Counted from the first letter of the stretch, positions 9,674 through 17,967 are shown. The stretch is DNA of 64,000 nucleotides from Sphingobium sp. YR768 (GCF_900111125.1 NZ_FOGE01000003.1:248001-312000), one strand, 5' to 3'. The notes: generated from the letters alone by a model not told the origin. Made by a program: numbers and translations.

Positions 9674-9703
9674 GATACTCCTTGGCTAGGGTGTTGGAGT
9701 ATC
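9674..9703 (-). promoter_or_regulatory. Hairpin sequestering the csbD ribosome binding site
   Basis: On the minus strand the leader reads GATACTCC, a 14-nt loop, then GGAGTATC, directly before GACATG. The 8-bp stem is perfect and its 3' arm contains the AAGGAG ribosome binding site. Folding would hide the site, as in thermometers or other translational switches. This is inference from symmetry alone. Confidence 0.5.
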
Positions 9704-9754
9704 AACGATAGTCGGCAGAAAGGGTTTCCGCCGATACGAAGGCGAAACGAAATA

Positions 9755-10912
9755 TCAGAGCGGCTTCTCGTAAATCTGATACACCTTGTTCACCGTGCTG
9801 TTGATGGCGTCGGCAATGGCGTTCATGCCCTGATTGTCGTCCAGCACCCAGCCGATCTCGCCACGGGTCGAGCCATAATGGGCGACCGCTTCCAGACGGA
9901 TCGTCTCGATCATCATGAAGGCAAGCTGGCTGGCCATGCGCGAGCTTTGCAGCCGCTGCACCACGCCCATCAGCGGCACGCGCATCGTCCGCGCCTTGGG
10001 CTTGCGCAGCCATTTCAGCAGCTTGATGAAGCCGAAGGGGAAGAGCGAGCCGTTCAATGACTTGGTCGCTTCGTTGAGGTCGGGCAGCGTCATCATGAAG
10101 GCGACCGGTTCGCCGTCCAGTTCGGCGATCATGATCAGATCCTCGAACACGATCGGCTTCAATTTCTTGCCGGTATGGGCGACTTCCTCGTCCGTGATCG
10201 GCACGAAGCCCCAATTATTGCCCCAGGCGTCGTTCAGGATCGACAGGATGATCGCTGCCTCCTTGTCGAATTTCGACTTGTCGACCTTGCGAATGGTGAT
10301 GCGCGCGTTTTTATGGCCCGACTGGACGATGCGCTGGATCAGCGGCGGGAAGCTGTTCGTGATGTCCAGTTCATAGGTTTTGAGCTGCTTGGCCGGGGCA
10401 TAGCCGGCGCCTTCGATCATCGCCTGATAGGCGGGGCTGTTATGGCCCATCATCACCGTGGGCGGATGATCATGGCCCGCGATCAGCAGGCCCGGCTCTT
10501 CCCAGATGGAGAGCGAGATCGGCCCCAGCACACGGCTCATGCCCTTGCCACGCAGCCAGTCTTCCGCCGTCGCGATCAGCGCCGCGCCGACCGCCGCATC
10601 CTCCGCCTCGAACAGGCCGAAATTGCCGGTGCCCGGCCCCATGCCCTGTTCCACCGGCTGTTGCAGCGCCAGATGATCGATATGGGCGGAAATGCGGCCG
10701 ACCACGGTGGAACCGCGCCGGGCGAGGAAATATTGCGCCTCAGCATGGCCGAAAAAGGGGTTCTTCCCCGGCGTCAGCAATTCCTTCACCTCGGCCTTGA
10801 GCGGCGGCACCCAGTTGGGATCATTGGCGTAAAGCCGCCAGGGCAGATCGATGAAAGCCTTGAGGTCGGCCTTGCCGGAAACGGGGGTAATGACCAGATC
10901 GTTATGCGCCAC
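9755..10912 (-). CDS. YghO-like GNAT-fold acyltransferase, possible ceramide synthase-type enzyme
   Basis: A 385-residue cytosolic protein. The N-terminal half has the pattern LPWRLYANDPNWVPPLKAE, NPFFGHAEAQYFLARR and VGRISAHID typical of the large YghO-like GNAT family. The C-terminal half has the second GNAT-like region (PVAFMMTLPDLNEA). From memory, the Caulobacter ceramide synthase is a GNAT-type acyltransferase; whether this protein belongs to that group needs alignment. Sphingomonads make sphingolipids and the divergent neighbour is a desaturase, which fits. GTG 10912 (AAGG 8 nt upstream) is preferred over a TTG at 10975. Homologues have been labelled dATP pyrophosphohydrolase, which this sequence does not support. 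Confidence 0.7.
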   Translation of the reverse strand: MAHNDLVITPVSGKADLKAFIDLPWRLYANDPNWVPPLKAEVKELLTPGKNPFFGHAEAQYFLARRGSTVVGRISAHIDHLALQQPVEQGMGPGTGNFGLFEAEDAAVGAALIATAEDWLRGKGMSRVLGPISLSIWEEPGLLIAGHDHPPTVMMGHNSPAYQAMIEGAGYAPAKQLKTYELDITNSFPPLIQRIVQSGHKNARITIRKVDKSKFDKEAAIILSILNDAWGNNWGFVPITDEEVAHTGKKLKPIVFEDLIMIAELDGEPVAFMMTLPDLNEATKSLNGSLFPFGFIKLLKWLRKPKARTMRVPLMGVVQRLQSSRMASQLAFMMIETIRLEAVAHYGSTRGEIGWVLDDNQGMNAIADAINSTVNKVYQIYEKPL

Positions 10913-11062
10913 GGGTGCCGCCTTCGAAGAAAAATACAATGCGGTGCAGTTCGGCGCTTGTTTGCGGAATGTCAATCACGCGGCGGAAACAGGCGGGTAA
11001 CATGGTGAATATGTCATGGTGCTGCCATGATATCAGCGCATTTGGAAGCTAGAACCGGCCGC

Positions 11063-12130
11063 ATGACAGTGCATGATCCCATAATTGCCGCCGCGCAAAA
11101 GGCGCGGGCGGCGATCCCTGACGACAACGCCATGCTGCGTGCCGCGGCCGAAATGTCGCGCGACTATGCGGTGGCCAATCCGCGCATCTACTGGCCCGAC
11201 ATGCTGGCATCCGCCCTGATCGGCTGGGGCGCGATGGCCGGTGCGATGCTGGTGAACGATGTGGCCGTGGCGGTCGCCTGCGCCTTTGTCGCGATGCTGG
11301 CGCTGTATCGCGCGGCGAGCTTCATCCATGAGCTGACCCATATCCGCAAGGGCGCGCTGCCCGGCTTCCGCTTTGGCTGGAACCTGATCGTAGGCATTCC
11401 GCTGATGATCCCGTCCTTCCTCTATGAAGGCGTGCATACCCAGCATCATGCCCGCACCCGTTATGGCACGGCGGAAGACCCGGAATATCTGCCGCTGGCG
11501 CTGATGAAGCCCTGGTCTTTGCCGCTGTTCATCCTCGTCGCGTCGTTGGCGCCGGTGGGGCTGATCCTGCGCTTTGGCGTGCTGACGCCGCTGTCGCTGC
11601 TGATCCCGCCGCTGCGGCGCAAGGTGGTCGCGGAATTGTCGGCGCTGTCGATCAATCCCGCCTATCGCCGCCGCACGCCCGAGGGCGAGTTCGCGCGCAT
11701 GTGGCATTGGCAGGAAGCGGGTTCATGCCTGTTCGCTATGGCGCTGATGGGCAGCGTCTTCGCCTTCGGCTGGAAGCCGTTGCTCGTCTATATGGCGATC
11801 CATTCGGCCATGACCGTCATCAACCAGTTGCGCACGCTGGTCGCGCATCTGTGGGAGAATGAGGGCGATGCGATGACCGTGACGGCGCAATATCTGGACT
11901 CGGTCAATGTGCCGCCGCCGGGATATCTGCCTGCTTTGTGGGCGCCGGTGGGGCTGCGCTATCATGCGCTGCACCACCTGCTGCCCAGCGTCCCCTATCA
12001 TGCGCTGGGCAAGGCCCATGCGCGACTGATGGCGACGCTGACGGCGGACTCGCCCTATCATAAGGGCAATTATCGCGGGATGATGCCGCTGGTCGGCAAG
12101 ATCGCGCGGAGCACGATGGGCGCACGTTAA
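11063..12130 (+). CDS. Fatty acid desaturase / hydroxylase family membrane protein
   Basis: Membrane di-iron enzyme acting on acyl chains or sphingoid lipids. The three histidine boxes are clear: HELTHIR near residue 90, HTQHH near 124, and HALHH near 295. Four or more hydrophobic segments lie between them. Start is uncertain: ATG 11063 and ATG 11027 are both in frame and neither has a good ribosome binding site; 11063 leaves more room for a shared promoter with the divergent acyltransferase gene. Its stop codon lies inside the terminal repeat of a MITE-like element. Substrate cannot be assigned from sequence. Confidence 0.85.
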   Translation: MTVHDPIIAAAQKARAAIPDDNAMLRAAAEMSRDYAVANPRIYWPDMLASALIGWGAMAGAMLVNDVAVAVACAFVAMLALYRAASFIHELTHIRKGALPGFRFGWNLIVGIPLMIPSFLYEGVHTQHHARTRYGTAEDPEYLPLALMKPWSLPLFILVASLAPVGLILRFGVLTPLSLLIPPLRRKVVAELSALSINPAYRRRTPEGEFARMWHWQEAGSCLFAMALMGSVFAFGWKPLLVYMAIHSAMTVINQLRTLVAHLWENEGDAMTVTAQYLDSVNVPPPGYLPALWAPVGLRYHALHHLLPSVPYHALGKAHARLMATLTADSPYHKGNYRGMMPLVGKIARSTMGAR

Positions 12131-12268
12131 AGCATCGCGTGCAATATCTATTCGTTCGCCCTGAACCTGTTGAAGGGCTGTACTTCTTGAAAAGAGCAGG
12201 GCTTCGACAGGCTCTCCTGAGCGAAGTCGAAGGGCCGAACGGGTCTTATTTAAGGCGCGATGGTCTAA
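12127..12268. repeat. MITE-like composite repeat, copy 1
   Basis: Ends TTAAAGCATCG (12127-12137) and CGATGGTCTAA (12258-12268) are imperfect inverted repeats. The core begins CGTTCGCCCTGAACCTG and ends GTCGAAGGGCCGAACGGG. The core and the flank GGTCTTATT match the copy at 16506-16665 read on the other strand. The left end overlaps the TAA stop of the desaturase gene. Confidence 0.75.
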
Positions 12269-12553
12269 TGGCAGCGGCGTGGGTCAATGCAACCTCGCGC
12301 AGCCCACCCCTTGATGGGAGTCACGTGCCTCCCATCAACCCCTCCCGCTTGCGGGAGGGGGAACACGAGTGCGAACTGAATCAGCCGACTGCACGCAATC
12401 GCATAATTTTTCCAGTTGCGGGTTGAAACGGGATTTCGGTCGCCCATATGGTGGCTGTTCCGGTCCCTTTCCCCTCCCCCTGACGAGGATCGGAACGCCC
12501 CTACGAAGGCCCCGCGCGACGTCCCTTGGTCGCCGGGGCCTTTAATTTGGCCT
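12131..12553. other. Gene-less stretch between desaturase and lptG
   Basis: No supported gene. It holds the MITE-like repeat (to 12268), a perfect 10-bp hairpin at 12311-12338 (TTGATGGGAG, loop TCACGTGC), a second perfect 10-bp hairpin at 12339-12360 (CCCCTCCCGC, loop TT), and a terminator-like stem at 12506-12543. The genes on either side converge, so the hairpins probably act in 3' end formation. Confidence 0.7.
12506..12543. terminator. Terminator-like hairpin after lptG
   Basis: AAGGCCCCG...CGGGGCCTT stem, extended by GCGAC/GTCGC, with a short AT tail on the plus strand. It lies just past the lptG stop on the minus strand. The T-run is weak, so this is a moderate call. Confidence 0.55.
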
Positions 12554-13654
12554 CTACTCCTCCGTTCGGAACAACACGGTTTCCCCGACCAGCAGGAACA
12601 GGAAGAAGGGCGCCCAGGCAGCCAGGATCGGCGGATAGGCGCCGAGGCTGCCCATCGCCAGCGAGAAGTTATCCGCGACGAAATAGGCGAAGCCCAGCGC
12701 CATGCCCATCACCGCGCGGATGAAAAGCTGGCCCGAACGCGCCAGGCCGAAGGCGGCGACCGATCCCAGAATCGGCATCAGCAGCGCGGAGAGTGGCCCG
12801 GAAATCTTGTGCCACAAGCTGCCTTCCAACTCCGCCGTCGGGCGACCGGCATCGCGCAGGTCGTTGATCGCGGACTGCAATTCGCTGAAGGTCAGTGCGT
12901 CGGCATCGACCTTTGCCAGGGTGAACTGGTCGGGGCGGATATCGCGGCCGAAGCGCACCGTGCCGACATCGCGCATCGTGCCGCGTGCGACGTCGAACTG
13001 GCGGGCATTTTCCAGCAACCAGCTTTTTGTCGCGGCATCATAATGGCCCTTGGGCGCCTGAACGATGGTGATCAGGCTGTTGTTGATGCGGTTGTAAATC
13101 TCGACCTTGCGCAGTTGCACGGCGGTTCCGCGCCCCGCGACGATCGCGACATTGACCAGATTATTGCCGTCCCGCACCCAGGGATTGGCCTTCACGCCGC
13201 TCTCGGCCGGGACCGGGCCATAATCCACCGCCTGCCAGGCGCTGAGCGCCGCCGTAGAACGCACGACGATCCGTTCGCTGAAGACGAAGCTGAGCGCGGA
13301 GACGCCCAATGCGGCGACGACGAGCGGCGCCAGAATCTGGTGCGCGGACAGGCCCGCCGCCTTCATCGAGATGATTTCGCTGTTCTGGTTCAGCGTCGCC
13401 AGCATGATCAGCGTACCGAGCAGGACCGAGAATGGCAGGAATGTGGCAGCAATCTGCGGCGCGCGCAGGCCGGCATAATGCCAGAGCTGCGCATCGCCAT
13501 TGCCGGCATAGGCCAATATGTCGCCCGATTCGCCCAGCAGGTCGAGCGTCAGCAGGATCGCCACCAGCATCGCCAGCACGGCGAAGGTGCGGGTGAAGAA
13601 CAGCTTCATCATGTAGAAGCTGATCTGGCGCGACGGGAAGAAGTGGAGATTCAT
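12554..13654 (-). CDS. lptG: LPS export ABC transporter permease LptG (YjgP/YjgQ family)
   Basis: Inner-membrane permease (366 aa) that with LptF and LptB extracts lipid from the inner membrane and feeds the periplasmic bridge. Hydrophobic segments near the N-terminus, a central periplasmic beta-jellyroll domain (residues about 130-250) and three C-terminal helices match YjgP/YjgQ. ATG 13654 follows the lptF stop by 4 nt, so the two are coupled. Many sphingomonads carry glycosphingolipid in place of LPS, so the cargo here may be a sphingolipid; that is inference. LptG and LptF were assigned by gene order and could be swapped. Confidence 0.88.
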   Translation of the reverse strand: MNLHFFPSRQISFYMMKLFFTRTFAVLAMLVAILLTLDLLGESGDILAYAGNGDAQLWHYAGLRAPQIAATFLPFSVLLGTLIMLATLNQNSEIISMKAAGLSAHQILAPLVVAALGVSALSFVFSERIVVRSTAALSAWQAVDYGPVPAESGVKANPWVRDGNNLVNVAIVAGRGTAVQLRKVEIYNRINNSLITIVQAPKGHYDAATKSWLLENARQFDVARGTMRDVGTVRFGRDIRPDQFTLAKVDADALTFSELQSAINDLRDAGRPTAELEGSLWHKISGPLSALLMPILGSVAAFGLARSGQLFIRAVMGMALGFAYFVADNFSLAMGSLGAYPPILAAWAPFFLFLLVGETVLFRTEE

Positions 13655-13658
13655 GGGG

Positions 13659-14867
13659 TCAGGCCGCTCCTTCCGCGGGCGCGCGTCGCCGGCGCAGGCT
13701 AAGCAGGCGGACGACCTGCTTGCCGAGCTTGCCAAAGGCATATTCCAGCGCGCCGATCGGCTGGCCGCCGGGCCGGTGCGCGATCACATGATACATCCAC
13801 AGCACCAGCGCGGAGGCGACCAGGAACGGTCCCCATAGCGCGAAGATCGGATCGATCTTGCCCAGCGCGCCGACGCTTTCGCCATATTGGTTGATCTTGT
13901 GATAGGTCACGATGAAGATGATCGAGAGGAAGACGCCCAGCGCCGATGTGGATCGCTTGGGCGGGATGGCGAAGGCCAGCGCCGCCAGCGGCAGCAGCAG
14001 CATGAAGACGACCTCCACCATGCGATAATGGAAATTGGCGCGCACTTCATCTTTCAGCTTCTGTGGCGTTTCGGCGTTGCGGCCGATCACCACCAGTTCG
14101 GGGATCGTTTTTTCCCGGTCGACGTCGCGCCCCCGGAAATTCTCGATCTGGGGCAGGTCGATCGGCAGGTCATGGCTGGAGAAGGACAGGATGCGCGGCG
14201 TCTTGTACTTGGGGCCATCATTCACCAGCACGCCGTCACGCAGGCGGAAGATGATGGTGTCGGGATCATCGGTCGCCAGAAAAGTGCCCTGCGCCGCCGT
14301 CACCGCGACCGACTGGCCGTTGCTGCTGTTGGCGCGGACGAAAATGCCCTGAAGATTGCGGCCTTCATCCCGGCTGCGTTCGATGCGCATGGTCATGCGC
14401 TTGCCCATGGTGGTGAACTCGCCGACCTTGATCGATGCCCCCAGCGCGCCCGAGCGCAGTTCGAAGCGCAGCGCCTCATAGGCATGGCGCGACAGCGGCT
14501 GAACGAAACCGACAATGCCGAAATTGATCAGCGCCAGCGCGATCGCATACATATAGGGGACGCGCAGCAACCGGCCATAGGACAGGCCCACCGCGCGCAT
14601 CACGTCCAGTTCCGACGTCGTCGCCAGCTTGCGGAAGGCAAGCAGGATGCCCAGCATCAGGCCGATCGGGATCGCCAGTGACATATATTCGGGCAGCATA
14701 TTGGCGAGCATGCGCCACACCACGCTGACCGGGCCGCCCTGTGCCGCGACAAAATCGAACAGGCTCAACATCTTGTCGAGCATGAACAGCATCGCGGCGA
14801 TCACCAGCGTACCAATCATGGGCACGGCGATCAGGCGGGCGAGATAACGGTCGGTGGCGGTCAGCAT
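13659..14867 (-). CDS. lptF: LPS export ABC transporter permease LptF (YjgP/YjgQ family)
   Basis: First gene of the lptF-lptG pair, 402 aa. The N-terminus (MLTATDRYLARLIAVPMIG) and the segment LPEYMSLAIPIGLMLGILLAFRKL are typical of the family: the first helices plus the coupling region. A periplasmic jellyroll domain follows at about 120-260, then C-terminal helices and a basic tail. It should pair with LptG and the ATPase LptB, which is not in this window. It is divergent from the DUF2141 gene; the promoter must lie in 14868-14993. Confidence 0.9.
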   Translation of the reverse strand: MLTATDRYLARLIAVPMIGTLVIAAMLFMLDKMLSLFDFVAAQGGPVSVVWRMLANMLPEYMSLAIPIGLMLGILLAFRKLATTSELDVMRAVGLSYGRLLRVPYMYAIALALINFGIVGFVQPLSRHAYEALRFELRSGALGASIKVGEFTTMGKRMTMRIERSRDEGRNLQGIFVRANSSNGQSVAVTAAQGTFLATDDPDTIIFRLRDGVLVNDGPKYKTPRILSFSSHDLPIDLPQIENFRGRDVDREKTIPELVVIGRNAETPQKLKDEVRANFHYRMVEVVFMLLLPLAALAFAIPPKRSTSALGVFLSIIFIVTYHKINQYGESVGALGKIDPIFALWGPFLVASALVLWMYHVIAHRPGGQPIGALEYAFGKLGKQVVRLLSLRRRRAPAEGAA

Positions 14868-14993
14868 TCTCTAAGTCGTCGTCCCATCACCATGATTTGG
14901 CCGCAAACCCATCCCATATGCGAGTCAGGTAAGCGGGGCGAACAGGGGCTCGCCAACCGGGTCATGCCGGTGGCTATAGCTTCCAGGAGTCTG

Positions 14994-15488
14994 ATGGTCA
15001 TGTTGAAAGTTGCACTGGGTCTGATGTCGGTAGTAGCGCTGGTCGCTTCTGTCCCGGCGATGGCCCATGGGCAGGAAATTGCCAATGATCTCGAACGCTG
15101 CGGCGCGAGTGCACGGGGACCGGCGGTGCTGGTCGATGTGCGCGGCTTCGTGGCGGCGACCGGCAAGGTCCGTATCCAGTCCTATCCCGCCACGAAATCC
15201 GCCTGGCTGACCAAGGGCGAATGGCTCAATCGAATCGAAACGACGGTCCGTCCGGCCAATGGCGGGATGCGCTTTTGCCTGCCCGTGCCGCAGGCCGGCG
15301 AATATGGCATCGCCGTGCGGCATGATCGCGACGGCAATGGCAAGACCGACATTTCCCGCGACGGCGGCGGATTTTCCAACAATCCGTCGATCAGCATCTT
15401 CAACCTGGGCAAGCCCGGCGTGGAGAAGGCGGCGTTCCATGCTGGCACCGGCGTGACGAAAATCACGATCAACCTCAAATATATGTGA
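14994..15488 (+). CDS. DUF2141 domain protein, exported
   Basis: A 164-residue protein with a signal peptide (MLKVALGLMSVVALVASVPAMA) and a beta-sandwich DUF2141 domain. The domain is recognised by GKVRIQSYP, the block GEYGIAVRHDRDGNGK near the middle, and the C-terminal FNLGKPGVEKAAFH. Function is not known; members are periplasmic or envelope proteins. AGGAG just upstream supports ATG 14994, though ATG 15000 is close. The lipid kinase gene starts 9 nt after its stop, so they share an operon. Confidence 0.85.
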   Translation: MVMLKVALGLMSVVALVASVPAMAHGQEIANDLERCGASARGPAVLVDVRGFVAATGKVRIQSYPATKSAWLTKGEWLNRIETTVRPANGGMRFCLPVPQAGEYGIAVRHDRDGNGKTDISRDGGGFSNNPSISIFNLGKPGVEKAAFHAGTGVTKITINLKYM

Positions 15489-15497
15489 TCGGAAAAG

Positions 15498-16466
15498 ATG
15501 GTCTGCGTCGCGCTCCTGTCCAACCCCAAGTCCACGGGCAACCGGCAGACCCTTCCGCGCGTGCGCAGCTATTGCGCCAGCAATCCGGACATCTTCCACT
15601 ATGAGGTGGAGCAGGTCGACCAGATCGGCCGCGCATTCCAGACCATCGCCCGCGTCAACCCGGCCGTCATCGTCATCAATGGCGGTGACGGCACGGTGCA
15701 GGCGTCGCTGACCGAGCTGTATCAGGGCGAGCATTTCAAGGGCAGGGTGCCGCCGATCGCGGTGCTGCCCAATGGCAAGACCAACCTGATCGCCCTCGAC
15801 CTTGGCATTCATGGCGACCCGATCAAGGCGCTGGAACGGATTGTCGAGATCGCCAAGGCCGGGGTTGCCGACCATGTCGTGGCGCGCGAACTGATCGCCC
15901 TGTCGGACGGCGCGGTCGGCAGCCGGCCGGTGCTGGGCATGTTTCTGGGCGGCGCGGGGCTGGCCGATTACATGCTCTATTGCCGCAACCAGATCTATCC
16001 GCTGGGCCTGTCCAATGGGCTGAGCCATGTGATCACCGCGATCGCGGTGATAGTCTCGCTGCTGTTCGGCATCCGCGCCAAATTCCTGCCACCGTCGAGC
16101 CGCCCGGTCAGCATATCGCTGATCCGCGAGGGGCAGTTGGTGGGACGTTTTGCCGTGCTGATCGTGACCACGCTGGAACGGTTGCTGCTGGGCGTGGACC
16201 CCGGCGACAGCCGGCGCGGTAATATGAAGCTGATGGCGGTGGACCAGAGCCTGCCCGCCTTGTTCCGCCTGATCTGGGCCAGCCTGTTCAAGCGGGTGGG
16301 CAAGCACAAGATGCAGGGCATCCATCTGGAACAGGGCGATGTCATCCGCATCGAGGGCGACCGCAGCAGCGTGATCCTGGACGGCGAATTGTTCGAAGCG
16401 TCGGAAGGCAAGCCGATCGTGCTGCGATCGACCGAGCCGGTGCCGTTTCTAAGGCTGGCGGCTTAG
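15498..16466 (+). CDS. Diacylglycerol-kinase-family lipid kinase
   Basis: A 322-residue protein of the DAGK catalytic family, which phosphorylates lipid alcohols such as diacylglycerol or sphingoid bases. Visible motifs are LLSNPKSTGN at the N-terminus (phosphate-binding), INGGDGTVQASL near residue 60 and PPIAVLPNGKTNLIALDLG near 95; a beta-rich C-terminal domain follows, ending with DGELFEA. Its operon partner is the exported DUF2141 protein, and lptFG lie just upstream in the other direction. A role in sphingolipid or outer-membrane lipid metabolism is inference. Confidence 0.88.
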   Translation: MVCVALLSNPKSTGNRQTLPRVRSYCASNPDIFHYEVEQVDQIGRAFQTIARVNPAVIVINGGDGTVQASLTELYQGEHFKGRVPPIAVLPNGKTNLIALDLGIHGDPIKALERIVEIAKAGVADHVVARELIALSDGAVGSRPVLGMFLGGAGLADYMLYCRNQIYPLGLSNGLSHVITAIAVIVSLLFGIRAKFLPPSSRPVSISLIREGQLVGRFAVLIVTTLERLLLGVDPGDSRRGNMKLMAVDQSLPALFRLIWASLFKRVGKHKMQGIHLEQGDVIRIEGDRSSVILDGELFEASEGKPIVLRSTEPVPFLRLAA

Positions 16467-16505
16467 GGCTGGGTTTGGCGGCTGAGTTAGACTGACGACT
16501 TTCAC

Positions 16506-16665
16506 GCTAGAGCATCGAGCCTTTAATAAGACCCGTTCGGCCCTTCGACTTCGCTCAGAAGAGCCTGTCGAAGCCCTGTTGTTTTCTTCAAGAAGTATGG
16601 CCCTTCGACAGGCTCAGGGCGAACGGATACAAAAGTGATCCCGATTTTGCCCACGATGCGCTAGC
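16506..16665. repeat. MITE-like composite repeat, copy 2 (best preserved ends)
   Basis: Ends GCTAGAGCATCG (16506-16517) and CGATGCGCTAGC (16654-16665) are 12-bp inverted repeats with one mismatch, each carrying CTAG. The interior holds the palindromic family arms (CCCGTTCGGCCCTTCGAC and GACAGGCTCAGGGCGAACGG). Both flanks inside the ends match copies near 12.2 and 51.1 kb. It carries no gene. Confidence 0.75.
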
Positions 16666-16675
16666 TCTGCTCACC

Positions 16676-17065
16676 TCAGAGACAGCCTTCTTCGCGATAC
16701 AGGCCACGAACTGCTGTAACAGCGCCATCTCTGCCGACCCGCCAATATACACGCGCAACAATCCTGCATGGAAAGCTGCTTTCGAGGCGCTTGGCCCCAT
16801 ATTGTCCGTCCGCTTCAAACCACGTGGGCTCAAAACCCTCCTTTCGAAGATCGTTTATGAAAGTCCATGACGACGTGCCGATCGGAAAGCGGGCGCGGAG
16901 GCGTGTGTCAAATATCGTCGAAGCCGCCCGCCAATTTGATGGCAATTTAGCGGTAAGGCTTGAAGATGCTGGCGCAGTTGACCACCAAATCGCGATCCCC
17001 AATCCGACAGCGAGGCCCGCTATGAAAGCCGCTACGCTTTTTACTGTAGGTCCAAACCGCCGCAT
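16676..17065 (-). CDS. Hypothetical protein with N-terminal membrane segment
   Basis: A 129-residue protein starting MRRFGPTVKSVAAF, with one hydrophobic segment (AAFIAGLAVGLGIAIWW) that may be an anchor or uncleaved signal. The rest is a small soluble domain with a Cys near the end of FPCRIVARVYW and a final Cys (REEGC). ATG 17065 has AAGGCAGG upstream. I do not recognise the family. Composition is somewhat richer in A/T than its neighbours and repeats lie on both sides. Confidence 0.6.
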   Translation of the reverse strand: MRRFGPTVKSVAAFIAGLAVGLGIAIWWSTAPASSSLTAKLPSNWRAASTIFDTRLRARFPIGTSSWTFINDLRKEGFEPTWFEADGQYGAKRLESSFPCRIVARVYWRVGRDGAVTAVRGLYREEGCL

Positions 17066-17179
17066 CACAGCCTGCCTTCCATAAATCGGTTGAATGAGGC
17101 TAAGTGGACTTCCGCTTTCGGACAAGATTTGGTCTGCGCACGCGGGCCGCTAATGATTCTAAGCCTATATTCCTCCATC

Positions 17180-17268
17180 GTCATGCCTGACTTGATTCGG
17201 CATCCCGCCTCTCAGAGGGCCGTCAGGAAGGAAGGGGGATCCCGGCTCAAGGCCGGGATGACGGTGCA
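17180..17268. repeat. Imperfect inverted repeat, GGCTCAAGGCCGGGATGACGG family
   Basis: Left arm CGTCATGCCTGACTTGATTC and right arm region CCCGGCTCAAGGCCGGGATG are complementary with several mismatches. It sits between two minus-strand genes and holds no coding signal. Confidence 0.6.
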
Positions 17269-17286
17269 TGACGGGCGTTAGCGGGA

Positions 17287-17808
17287 CTACCCTCCAAATG
17301 CCGGTGCCGCCAGTGCGCGGGCATGGTCGCGGATGCCGGAGGGCCAGTCCTGTGACAGGGATGTGAACAGTTGTTCGTCCTTTGCGAACAGGGCGCGGAT
17401 CGCCGCTTCATAATTGGGGCGGTCGCCGGCCATGGCGGTCAGGAAATGATAGGCGGCATCCATCGCCGCGCGCGGGCTGGGCGTGGTGGCGCTGGTCTTT
17501 CGGGCGTCCTCGACAAGGCGGCGGAGCGTGGCCGATGCGCCGCCGGGCTGGGTGGCGAGCCAGTCCCAATGGCGCGGTAGCAGCGTCACTTCACGCGGCT
17601 GGACGCCGAGTTTGGGGCGGCCCCTGCCCCGTGCTTCTTCGATGGCGGGACCGCGCAGGTCGATATCCACCTGACGGCCCGTTGCATCGTCGAACAGCAG
17701 GATATTCTGGGCTTCGTCCCCCATCGCGCGCAGGGCTTCGCGCACTTCGCCTTCGTCGCCCGTGGCGATCCACAGCTCACCTGCGAAAGCCGTAAATGTT
17801 CGTTCCAT
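17287..17808 (-). CDS. DUF2239 family protein
   Basis: A 173-residue soluble protein recognised as DUF2239 by its N-terminus (FTAFAGELWIATGDEGEVREAL), the central GRPKLGVQPREVTLLPRHW and the C-terminal QDWPSGIRDHARALAAPAF. Its biochemical role is unknown. The middle block with R-x-V-T-L-L-P-R-H-W resembles a DNA- or protein-contact segment. ATG 17808 has AAGGAG seven nt upstream. A 45-bp near-perfect palindrome lies 25 bp before the start and probably controls it. Confidence 0.88.
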   Translation of the reverse strand: MERTFTAFAGELWIATGDEGEVREALRAMGDEAQNILLFDDATGRQVDIDLRGPAIEEARGRGRPKLGVQPREVTLLPRHWDWLATQPGGASATLRRLVEDARKTSATTPSPRAAMDAAYHFLTAMAGDRPNYEAAIRALFAKDEQLFTSLSQDWPSGIRDHARALAAPAFGG

Positions 17809-17832
17809 GCCGAGTCTCCTTCGGCATGGGTT

Positions 17833-17877
17833 ATTATTACCCGGATTTTATTGAGTCAATATAATCCGGGTAATAAT
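17833..17877. promoter_or_regulatory. 45-bp palindromic operator upstream of DUF2239 gene
   Basis: Two 22-bp arms, starting ATTATTACCCGGATT and ending with its complement AATCCGGGTAATAAT, flank a single central G. Only one position breaks the symmetry. It is AT-rich, lies 25 bp upstream of the DUF2239 start, and differs from all the REP-like repeats, so it is best read as a binding site for a dimeric or tetrameric repressor. No regulator gene is adjacent. Confidence 0.7.
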
Positions 17878-17892
17878 GATTTCTGGCTATAG

Positions 17893-17945
17893 CCGTTCGT
17901 GATACGTCTGTTGCGCGTGTGCTTCGACAGGCTCAGCACGAACGG
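17893..17945. repeat. Degenerate palindromic repeat
   Basis: Ends CCGTTCGTG and CACGAACGG are inverted; the right part contains CTTCGACAGGCTCAG, the family arm. A short, decayed copy between the DUF2239 palindrome and the end of xth. Confidence 0.6.
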
Positions 17946-17967
17946 ACGTTAGGGGACTGGCCTTTGA

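Noticed and set aside
12251-12290. tRNA-like string around GCGATGGTCTAATGGCAGC
   Set aside because: No acceptor stem or T arm can be formed around it; it is part of the end of a repeat.
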